From an uncultured Actinomyces sp. (GTDB lineage Bacteria; Actinomycetota; Actinomycetes; Actinomycetales; Actinomycetaceae), in NCBI GenBank assembly GCA_937926415.1, contig CALBAF010000242.1, positions 1 to 9,167 on the forward strand: a stretch of 9,167 bases of DNA, read 5' to 3'. Shown here one piece after another: positions 1 through 5,487 of this stretch. Positions within the stretch are counted from its first letter, which is position 1. The number at the start of each line of letters is the position of its first letter. The notes below the pieces were generated by a model. That model was not told where the DNA came from. It did not search any database and saw only the letters and a list, made by a program, of their open reading frames with translations. The translations under genes were made by a program, and so were the position numbers.

Positions 1-650
1 GGCGTCGTCCCCGGGGCAGGCTTGACCGGGTGCAGGCTCCGCAGCGTCAGCGACGGCACCGGGGCGGGGGCCGCGGACCAGAAGACGCTCACCTGGAAGG
101 CCATCGACACGACCGTGCCCCACACCAGCGGGACGCCGGAATCCGCGCAATAGTCAGCCACCAAGTACTTCGCATCGAAGTTATCCGTGCACTCGACGAT
201 CAGGTCCCACTCGCGACCATGCTCGTCCAACCACTCGCGGGTCACGTGCCCGTAGCGCTCAAAACGCACCGAAGAGTTCAGTCCACTCAGGTGGTGCACG
301 GCCGAATCAGGCTTCGGGACGCCCACGTCGCCCTCGCCGTGCAGGAGCTGACGCTGAAGGTTCGACACCTCGACGACGTCGGAGTCGCAAATCCCAATCG
401 TGCCAATGCCCGCCGCCGTCAGATACAGGAGGACGGGGGAGCCGAGGCCGCCCGCGCCCACCACGAGCACTCGAGCTGCTGCCAGGCGCGCCTGACCGGC
501 CTCGCCAATGCCCGACACCAGCCAATTGCGACGGAACCGCTCCAGCGCGGGGTCCCCAGCCTCGTACGGGACGGGCCGATTGATCAGCGGAAGCGCGACG
601 GTGCGACCCGAAACGGCCGCATCACAGGAAAAAGGATCGCCGATCGTCAT
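1..650 (-). CDS. moeB: MoeB/MoeZ-type MoaD adenylyltransferase, C-terminus cut by window edge
   Basis: This is an E1-like ThiF/MoeB enzyme that adenylates the C-terminal glycine of MoaD so that it can be thiocarboxylated. The ATG is at 650, one base after the moaE stop (TGAGATG), which suggests translational coupling because no strong ribosome site is visible. The 216 in-window residues are open to the edge. Visible motifs are the nucleotide-binding loop GAGGLGS (65-71), the acidic pair around D89/D91, the NLQRQ motif with R100, K113, and CTDN with D156 (154-157). After VFW (189-191) the chain reads SAAPAPVPSLTLRSLHP, without the CxxC zinc pair that E. coli MoeB has at this place. This resembles the mycobacterial MoeZ type. 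The activating cysteine and any rhodanese domain would lie beyond the left edge, so MoeB versus MoeZ cannot be settled here. ThiF or another paralogue is possible, but the position next to moaE and a MoaD domain argues for molybdopterin synthesis. Confidence 0.92.
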   Translation of the reverse strand, partial: MTIGDPFSCDAAVSGRTVALPLINRPVPYEAGDPALERFRRNWLVSGIGEAGQARLAAARVLVVGAGGLGSPVLLYLTAAGIGTIGICDSDVVEVSNLQRQLLHGEGDVGVPKPDSAVHHLSGLNSSVRFERYGHVTREWLDEHGREWDLIVECTDNFDAKYLVADYCADSGVPLVWGTVVSMAFQVSVFWSAAPAPVPSLTLRSLHPVKPAPGTT

Positions 651-651
651 C

Positions 652-1071
652 TCACAGACCCGACCAGTTGTGAGAGCCGTCGGTCAGCTCCTGCTTCTTC
701 CAGATCGGGAGCTTCGCCTTCACGTCCTCGACGATGGCCTCGACCGCGCGGAATGCCTGCGCACGATGCTCCGCGGCGACGGCGACGACCATCGCGTCCT
801 CGCCGATCTCCAGATGCCCCACGCGGTGCCACGCGACGATGCAATGCACGCCTGGACGATCCTTGAATTCCATGACGATGTCTCGCAGAATCTGCTGCGA
901 GGAGGGGTGCGAGGAATACTCGATCGCATCCACGCTCTCTCCACCGTCATGGTTACGCACGACCCCAATAAAGGACGCCACAGCACCACACGTATCCCGA
1001 CGTGCGCTATCAATCAGCGCGCTAGTATCCAGCGGCTCATCGGTGATGCCGGTTGCAATCTCAGCTGACAT
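652..1071 (-). CDS. moaE: MoaE, molybdopterin synthase catalytic (large) subunit
   Basis: MoaE pairs with thiocarboxylated MoaD and inserts two sulfurs into cyclic pyranopterin monophosphate to form the molybdopterin dithiolene, in the cytoplasm. The protein has 139 residues, close to the usual 140-150. It shows the family pattern throughout: FIGVVRNHDGG (34-44, with R39), the HRVG segment (82-85), EHR (101-103) with the following helix, and the active-site lysine region at K118 and IWKK (123-126). The reading frame is open back to an ATG at 1176. The start at 1071 is chosen because GGAGG lies 5 bases before it and the homology starts soon after. The C-terminus ends shortly after the lysine motif and is a little shorter than in E. 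coli. The downstream neighbour moeB follows after one base. The MoaD partner is the C-terminal domain of the upstream fusion protein. Confidence 0.95.
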   Translation of the reverse strand: MSAEIATGITDEPLDTSALIDSARRDTCGAVASFIGVVRNHDGGESVDAIEYSSHPSSQQILRDIVMEFKDRPGVHCIVAWHRVGHLEIGEDAMVVAVAAEHRAQAFRAVEAIVEDVKAKLPIWKKQELTDGSHNWSGL

Positions 1072-1076
1072 TGGAT

Positions 1077-1081
1077 CCTCC
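1077..1081 (-). promoter_or_regulatory. Ribosome binding site of moaE
   Basis: A perfect GGAGG on the minus strand, 5 bases from the ATG at 1071. It decides the start of moaE against the longer open frame that begins at 1176, which has no comparable site. Confidence 0.8.
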
Positions 1082-1117
1082 AGGGACGGGAGTGCCTTCC
1101 CCCTCATCTTACGCGGG

Positions 1118-1150
1118 AGCGGCCAGGATTGTTTTACAACCCTGACCGCC
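1118..1150 (-). promoter_or_regulatory. 15-bp intercistronic RNA hairpin ahead of moaE
   Basis: The plus-strand arms agcggccaggattgt (1118-1132) and acaaccctgaccgcc (1136-1150) flank a 3-base loop. In the minus-strand transcript all 15 positions can pair, three of them as G-U wobbles (1128/1140, 1123/1145, 1118/1150). In a plus-strand transcript those three would be A-C mismatches. No U-tract follows in the minus direction, so it is not a classic intrinsic terminator. It could stabilise or process the mRNA, or tune moaE expression relative to the fusion gene. The role is inferred; the pairing is read directly from the sequence. Confidence 0.65.
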
Positions 1151-1172
1151 CCACACAAATGACTAAAAAATC

Positions 1173-2168
1173 TCACCCGCCGGCAAACGGAGGCAGCACG
1201 TCGACGCGCGCGCCGGGCGCGAGCTCAGCATCCAGACGAGCCGAGCGCTCGTTGACCAGGTAGCTCGACACAGCGAGGATTCGCTCCAGCTCAGGGCTCT
1301 CTGAGCTGAGCTGATCGATGAGTTCACCCAGGGTCGCGGGAGTCTCAGACGACGGCAGTTCACGCATGTACCCACCGGCCGCCTCGGCTGCTCCACCGAA
1401 GAAGTGAAGGGTCGTCGACAGCGGCTTCGGGTTCGCCTCATCGAGCCGTCGAATGTAGACGGTCAGGCGCAGAGGATCCTCGGGATCGTTCTCCAGTGAC
1501 CAGGTGGCAAAGCCGGTCGCCGTCCGCTCGAACACGCGCTCGACGATGCCGCGGCGCAGCTCGAGGGCCAGGTCGTCCGGCATACCCGGCTCGGTGAATG
1601 GACAGGCCGTCAGGACGACCGCCATCGGATCAGTGTCGTGCGGAACGGACCCAAAACCCATGGCGTTCATGAACAGGCGCACCTTGCCCAGGTGCGACGC
1701 GACATTGAAGGTGTCGCGCACGGGGCGACGGTTCGCATTGTGGCTGTGATCAGGCACCGCCATCGTCTCGAGGGCGGCGTCCGCCCAGCGCGAGCCAATC
1801 TCACGCACCGAAGCCGCCGGGTCGGCCGCGTCAACGCGCAGCCAGGCCAGCAGCGACGACGTGAGCTGGTGCAGCATCTGCGCCGCAAACGAGGGGTCCG
1901 CCGGGGTCATCGTCGAATAGCCCAGCGCGGGACGACCACGGCCGGACGAGGGGAGCTGCTGCTTTTCCACGAGGCCAAGGGTGAACAGACCCTCAAGGGT
2001 CTCGCGCACACTCGAGACGTGCAGGCCGGCTTCCTGAGCCAACTCCGCCACGGTCACGGGCGTCGCATGGTGCGAAATGCGCTCCAAGAGCGCATGCTGT
2101 GCCGGGGTCAACGCCGCCATTGCGGCGAGCGTTTCAGCCAGAGGCCGAGCACGGGAGGTATCGCTCAT
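1173..2168 (-). CDS. Winged-HTH regulator fused to a MoaD sulfur-carrier domain
   Basis: This 331-residue protein has three visible parts. Residues about 18-85 are a winged helix-turn-helix: LTPAQHALLERI, a recognition region around AELAQEAGLHVSSVRETLEGL, and a wing ending GRGRPALGYS (76-85), typical of ArsR/SufR-like repressors. Residues about 90-245 look like the effector part of such regulators, with the TACPF motif (187-191), whose C189 is the only cysteine. Residues about 251-331 are a full MoaD: TLHFFGGAAEAAGG near the start, VLPPFAGG at the end. The terminal Gly-Gly is what MoeB activates and MoaE uses. No separate moaD is visible, and moaE and moeB lie downstream, so this domain is probably the working MoaD. 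The ATG at 2168 is preferred over in-frame ATGs at 2225 and 2219 because AGAGG lies 7 bases upstream. The regulator family call is less sure than the MoaD call. Regulation of moa or nar genes by this protein is inference. Confidence 0.86.
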   Translation of the reverse strand: MSDTSRARPLAETLAAMAALTPAQHALLERISHHATPVTVAELAQEAGLHVSSVRETLEGLFTLGLVEKQQLPSSGRGRPALGYSTMTPADPSFAAQMLHQLTSSLLAWLRVDAADPAASVREIGSRWADAALETMAVPDHSHNANRRPVRDTFNVASHLGKVRLFMNAMGFGSVPHDTDPMAVVLTACPFTEPGMPDDLALELRRGIVERVFERTATGFATWSLENDPEDPLRLTVYIRRLDEANPKPLSTTLHFFGGAAEAAGGYMRELPSSETPATLGELIDQLSSESPELERILAVSSYLVNERSARLDAELAPGARVDVLPPFAGG

Positions 2169-2175
2169 GACGTAT

Positions 2176-2180
2176 CCTCT
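2176..2180 (-). promoter_or_regulatory. Ribosome binding site of the HTH-MoaD gene
   Basis: AGAGG, inside a longer purine run (GGGAGAGAGAGG) on the minus strand, sits 7 bases before the ATG at 2168. The earlier in-frame ATGs at 2225 and 2219 have no such site at a proper distance, so the shorter protein is preferred. Confidence 0.65.
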
Positions 2181-2253
2181 CTCTCCCTCATAATCAGTGG
2201 AAATACCCTTTTTAGGCATCTCCATACGGCATTAAAGCTGTTACTTTACTTAC

Positions 2254-2265
2254 AAAGCGCGCTTT
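2254..2265. promoter_or_regulatory. Perfect 12-bp palindrome, candidate operator
   Basis: AAAGCGCGCTTT is a perfect inverted repeat with no spacer, about 86 bases before the HTH-MoaD start. It lies just downstream of the possible -10 TATGAT (2280-2275), near the expected transcription start, where a repressor would block transcription. Binding by the product of the adjacent regulator gene is inferred from position only. Confidence 0.4.
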
Positions 2266-2274
2266 ATTCTACCC

Positions 2275-2303
2275 ATCATAGACAGCCCCCCGCACGGCCA
2301 ATA
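2275..2303 (-). promoter_or_regulatory. Weak promoter candidate for the HTH-MoaD/moaE/moeB genes
   Basis: On the minus strand TATGAT (2280-2275) matches the -10 consensus at five of six positions. The hexamer 17 bases upstream is TATTGG (2303-2298), a poor -35. A second possible -10, TAGAAT (2271-2266), lies just downstream and also lacks a good -35. A promoter here is expected because narI appears to be followed by a terminator, but the exact site is uncertain. Confidence 0.3.
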
Positions 2304-2376
2304 CCAACAGTCGGTCGCATTACGCGGGGTCTAGCAGTTCATTCCTACAGGTGAGAACGCGGGAACCCCCGATAAA

Positions 2377-2407
2377 GAGGCAGGGGGCGAGCATACGCTC
2401 CTGCCTC
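2377..2407 (-). terminator. Possible intrinsic terminator after narI
   Basis: In the minus-strand RNA, GAGGCAG (pairing 2401-2407 with 2377-2383 as GAGGCAG/CTGCCTC) continues into GAGC/GCTC around a 4-base loop, with a 5-base bulge (2384-2388) on one side. TTTAT follows directly. The hairpin starts about 60 bases after the narI stop. The stem is good, but the bulge and short U-tract make termination partial or uncertain, leaving room for read-through into the cofactor genes. Confidence 0.45.
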
Positions 2408-2468
2408 ACCGCTTACCGCGCCACAGCCTCACCTAGGAGCGGGGCACCGCGGCGGGCACGGCGATCGA

Positions 2469-3245
2469 TCAGTCCGACATACCGCCGCGCGTGATCTCGT
2501 GCGTGCGGCGCTCGTCGCGCGACCGGTAGATCACCGGGGGACGCGCCACGTAGCCGACCGGCGCGCTCACTGCGTGCACGAGGCGAGTGAACGGCCAGAT
2601 GCAGAAGAGCAGCAGGCCCGCGATGATGTGCAGCTTGAAGCTCAGCGGCACGTCGACCATCAGGTGAGCCTGCGGCTGCAGCGTGAAGATCGAGCGGAAC
2701 CACACGGAGATCGTCTCGCGGTAGTCGTAGCCCTCGTGACCGCCGAGCACCTGGTTCAGCAGGGTCGCAGCCCCGCCCAGGAGCACCGGGATCGCCAGCA
2801 TCACGTAGGTGACGATGTCCATGCGGGTCGTCGCCACGCGCACCGACTTGACCACCAGGCGACGGTAGATCAGCAGCGCGAGGCCGAGGACCGTCATGAG
2901 ACCCGCGATCGAGCCGGGGATCGTCGCCATCAGGTGGTAGGTGTGCTGAGGCACGCCGGCCGCCTCGGTCCACGTCTTCGGGATCACGAGGCCCATGACG
3001 TGGCCCGCGAACACGAAGAGAACGCCGAAGTGGAACAGCGGCGAGGCCCAACGCAGGATGGTCGGCTCATTCCACTGCGAGGAACGAGAGGTCCACCCGT
3101 ACTGGTCGGTCTTGTAGCGCCACGCGAGGCCCACGATGAGGATCGCGAAAGACACGTACGGCAGGACCACCCACAGGGCAATGTCCAGGAAGGACAGCGA
3201 CTGCGTCTGGGATGCAGACGCGGCATGCAAAAGTGCGGATTCCAT
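2469..3245 (-). CDS. narI: NarI, respiratory nitrate reductase gamma subunit (cytochrome b)
   Basis: NarI is the membrane anchor that oxidises quinol and passes electrons through two b-type haems to NarH. The protein has 258 residues, slightly longer than the approximately 225 of E. coli, mostly from a longer N-terminus. Five hydrophobic segments are visible at about 20-42, 70-88, 107-127, 144-165 and 203-221. The four haem ligands are in place: H72 and H82 (SPLFHFGVLFVFAGHVMG) and H206 and H224 (FKLHIIAG through RLVHAVSAP), with the same 10- and 18-residue spacing as E. coli. The motif GYVARPPVIYRSR follows the last helix, as usual in the family. The gene starts 5 bases after the narJ stop. 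No strong ribosome site is visible, so it is probably translated by coupling. It is the last gene of the nar set here. Confidence 0.96.
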   Translation of the reverse strand: MESALLHAASASQTQSLSFLDIALWVVLPYVSFAILIVGLAWRYKTDQYGWTSRSSQWNEPTILRWASPLFHFGVLFVFAGHVMGLVIPKTWTEAAGVPQHTYHLMATIPGSIAGLMTVLGLALLIYRRLVVKSVRVATTRMDIVTYVMLAIPVLLGGAATLLNQVLGGHEGYDYRETISVWFRSIFTLQPQAHLMVDVPLSFKLHIIAGLLLFCIWPFTRLVHAVSAPVGYVARPPVIYRSRDERRTHEITRGGMSD

Positions 3246-3250
3246 GAACG

Positions 3251-3940
3251 TTACCGTCCCATCGTTGAATCGGAAGTCGGGAAGGGCGTCGCAGACAGAT
3301 CGCCCACGCCCACCAGCTCGGTGGGCGGCCCCTGGCTAATGAGCTTACGGAAGCCCTCAATGGTCTTTTCGTCCGGCTCGGGCAGCGTCGCGACCAGCGC
3401 ATCCAGCAGCGGCGCGTACGGGGAGTCCGCGGCGCGCAGCGCCGTGCGGATCACCTCGATACCCTCGCGGTTGGAGCGCAGCAGGCCCTCGGCCGTGCCG
3501 GTCTCGTCGAAGGCCGCGAACTCCAGGACCACCGGCAGGTGATCGGGAAGCTCCTCGCGTTCCATCTCGAAACCGGCGCGACGCAGGATCTCCTTGAAGG
3601 CCAGGATGGCCTGGCCGCGTCCGCGAGTGTCGCCGTGCGTGTAGTACGTCAGGCCGAGCGCGCAGCGGCGGCGCTGGTCGAACGTCTCCACGTAGGTGGT
3701 CTGCATGGCGCGCAGGCCAGCGGCGCGAGCGTAGCTCACGAACGAGGCCAGGGACGCCGAGGCCGGCTCCGGCAGGTCCGCCAGAGCCTCCTCGACCGCG
3801 TCCAGCTTGGTCTCGAAGTCATCCCCCGGATAGTCCAGGAGGACCGAGACCGCCATGCGCACGCCGCGCGCGTCCTGCGGATCCATCTCCGTCTCCGGAG
3901 CGGCCGTAGGAATACGCGGAATGCCGACGAAAGTACTCAT
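3251..3940 (-). CDS. narJ: NarJ, nitrate reductase assembly chaperone
   Basis: NarJ is a cytoplasmic chaperone (TorD/DmsD/NarJ family) that binds apo-NarG, promotes insertion of the molybdenum cofactor and the FS0 cluster, and delays membrane docking until NarGH is complete. It is not part of the final enzyme. The protein has 229 residues against 236 in E. coli. Diagnostic segments are YVETFDQRRRCALGLTYYTH (83-102), which runs into GDTRGRG (103-109), and ELPDHLPVVLEF (130-141). The N-terminus has about 25 extra residues rich in Pro and charged residues before the first helix; its C-terminal tail is probably disordered. The ATG overlaps the narH stop as ATGA, a standard coupled junction, which supports the start. 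The narH-narJ-narI order is the canonical one. Confidence 0.95.
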   Translation of the reverse strand: MSTFVGIPRIPTAAPETEMDPQDARGVRMAVSVLLDYPGDDFETKLDAVEEALADLPEPASASLASFVSYARAAGLRAMQTTYVETFDQRRRCALGLTYYTHGDTRGRGQAILAFKEILRRAGFEMEREELPDHLPVVLEFAAFDETGTAEGLLRSNREGIEVIRTALRAADSPYAPLLDALVATLPEPDEKTIEGFRKLISQGPPTELVGVGDLSATPFPTSDSTMGR

Positions 3941-5487
3941 CGAACGACCTCAAGGGGGAGCATCTGGCGTCCCTCCGGCGACGAGCCACCCATCGGGCGG
4001 TTCGACGTGGCGGGTGCCAGGCCGTGGAAGGCCTCGACGTCGTAGGACACCGGGCAGCCCTCGAGCTCCTTGATGCCGCGCGGCATCTCGGGGTGGGCGG
4101 TCGGGATGACGAAGCGGTCGTCGTACTTGGCGATCGACAGCAGTCGGTACATCTCCTTGACCTTCTCCGGGGTCATGCCCACGGAGGCCGGGATCTCCTC
4201 GTTCGTCGGGTTGTCGACGAAGACGTCGCGCATGTAGGAGCGCATCGCGGCGAGGCGACGCAGCGCCAGCTCCACGGGAGCCGTGTCTCCGGCCGTGAAC
4301 AGGCCGGCCAGGTACTCCAGCGGGATGCGCATCTGCGAGATGGCGGACAGCAGAACCTTGTGGTCCTCACCGTCGCTGCCGGACGCGGTCACCTGGTCGA
4401 CGACCGGGGACAGCGGCGGCACGTACCAGACCATCGGCAGCGTGCGGAACTCGGGGTGCAGCGGCAGGGCGACCTCGTACTCGGTGATGAGCTTCCAGAT
4501 CGGGGACTGCTGAGCGGCCGTGATCCACGAGTGGGGAACGCCGTTGGCCTGAGCCTGGGCGACCACCTGCGGGTCGTTCGGGTCGAGCAGGATCTCACGC
4601 TGGGCGCGGTACAGGTCGCGCTCGTCCTCTTGGGAGGCGGCCCAGGTGACGCGGTCCGCGTCGTAGAGCAGCACGCCCATGTAGCGCAGGCGACCCACGC
4701 AGGTCTCCGAGCAGATGGTCGGCTGGCCGACCTCAAGGCGCGGGTAGCACAGCGTGCACTTCTCGGCCTTGCCCGTGTTGTGGTTGAAGTAGACCTTCTT
4801 GTAGGGGCAGGCGGAGACGCACATGCGCCAGCCGCGGCACTGATCCTGGTCGACCAGGACGATGCCGTCCTCGGAGCGCTTGTACATCGCGCCCGAGGGG
4901 CACGCCGACACACAGGTCGGGTTCAGGCAGTGCTCGCAGATGCGAGGCAGGTAGAACATGTACGCGTCCTCGATGGTCTTGGCGACCTGGAGGTTCATCT
5001 GGTGCAGGACGGGGTCCTGATCCAGGGTCTCCATGGAGCCACCGAGGTCATCGTCCCAGTTCGGGCCCCACTCGGGCTTGTCGATGTGCTCGCCCGTGAT
5101 CTTGGACTTCGCGCGGGCCGTCGGGATCGCGCGGGAGTTCGCGGGCGCCTGGAGCAGCTTGTCGTACTCGTACGTCCACGGCTCGTAGTAGTCCTTCATG
5201 GTCGGCTGCGTCGGGTTCGCGAAGATCTTCGCGAGCGAGGCGACGCGTCCGCCCTGACGGGGAACGAGGCGGCCCGTGGCGGTGCGCTTCCAGCCACCCT
5301 TCCACTTCTTCTGGTCCTCCCAGCCGCGGGGGTAGCCCACGCCGGGACGGGTTTCGACGTTGTTGAACCAGATGTACTCGGTGCCGTCGCGGTTCGTCCA
5401 CACCTGCTTACAGGTGACCGAACAGGTGTGGCAGCCGATGCACTTGTCGAGGTTCATCACCATCGCGATCTGAGCCATGACCTTCAT
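3937..5487 (-). CDS. narH: NarH, respiratory nitrate reductase beta subunit (iron-sulfur)
   Basis: NarH carries three 4Fe-4S clusters and one 3Fe-4S cluster that wire NarI haems to NarG, on the cytoplasmic face of the membrane. The protein has 516 residues against 512 in E. coli. All cluster residues are at the same numbers as in E. coli: C16, C19, C22, C26; C184, C187, C192, C196; C217, W220, C223, C227; C244, C247, C259 and C263. W220 replaces the fourth cysteine of one cluster, which is the family signature of the 3Fe-4S site. The conserved VWYVPPLSP segment is also present. The ATG shares one base with the narG stop (TGATG) and has GGAGGT 9 bases upstream, so translation can be both coupled and independent. 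An ATG three codons later (MAQ) is possible, but the chosen start matches the E. coli N-terminus. Confidence 0.98.
   Translation of the reverse strand: MKVMAQIAMVMNLDKCIGCHTCSVTCKQVWTNRDGTEYIWFNNVETRPGVGYPRGWEDQKKWKGGWKRTATGRLVPRQGGRVASLAKIFANPTQPTMKDYYEPWTYEYDKLLQAPANSRAIPTARAKSKITGEHIDKPEWGPNWDDDLGGSMETLDQDPVLHQMNLQVAKTIEDAYMFYLPRICEHCLNPTCVSACPSGAMYKRSEDGIVLVDQDQCRGWRMCVSACPYKKVYFNHNTGKAEKCTLCYPRLEVGQPTICSETCVGRLRYMGVLLYDADRVTWAASQEDERDLYRAQREILLDPNDPQVVAQAQANGVPHSWITAAQQSPIWKLITEYEVALPLHPEFRTLPMVWYVPPLSPVVDQVTASGSDGEDHKVLLSAISQMRIPLEYLAGLFTAGDTAPVELALRRLAAMRSYMRDVFVDNPTNEEIPASVGMTPEKVKEMYRLLSIAKYDDRFVIPTAHPEMPRGIKELEGCPVSYDVEAFHGLAPATSNRPMGGSSPEGRQMLPLEVVR

Larger units (their letters stand above)
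1072..1172 (-). other. Non-coding gap between the HTH-MoaD gene and moaE
   Basis: This is 101 bases without a gene, in a locus where the other cofactor junction is only one base. Reading on the minus strand it holds a run of six T just after the upstream stop (1165-1170), the strong hairpin at 1118-1150, a G-rich stretch and the moaE ribosome site. No convincing promoter was found. The best pair is TTGTGT and TAAAAC with a 16-base spacer that runs into the hairpin, and it is weak. Confidence 0.7.
2169..2468 (-). other. 300-base gap between narI and the HTH-MoaD gene
   Basis: This is the only long non-coding stretch in the window. In transcription order it holds a terminator-like hairpin (2407-2377), a GC-rich middle part, a weak promoter candidate (2303-2275), a perfect palindrome (2254-2265) and an A/T-richer leader before the HTH-MoaD ribosome site. 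The open frame on the plus strand through here has no coding character. No tRNA, insertion-sequence end or FNR-type TTGAT-N4-ATCAA site was seen. Confidence 0.7.

Noticed and set aside
30..1068. Overlapping plus-strand frames over moeB and moaE
   Set aside because: Their Arg/His/Pro-rich products resemble no known family, and the minus-strand genes beneath them match MoeB and MoaE through catalytic motifs.
1165..1200. Terminator made of the end of the HTH-MoaD gene plus the T-run at 1165-1170
   Set aside because: The only stem before the T-run is about 5 bp with a mismatch and is separated from it by several bases; too weak to call.
2169..2225. Earlier ATGs (2225, 2219) as the start of the HTH-MoaD gene
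   Set aside because: No ribosome binding site at a proper distance, and the 19 added residues do not look like part of the HTH domain; the ATG at 2168 has a good site. A longer form is not fully excluded.
2403..2433. Direct repeat GCCTCACC (2403-2410 and 2426-2433)
   Set aside because: Only 8 bases, in two copies, next to the narI end and part of the terminator stem; expected by chance in GC-rich DNA.
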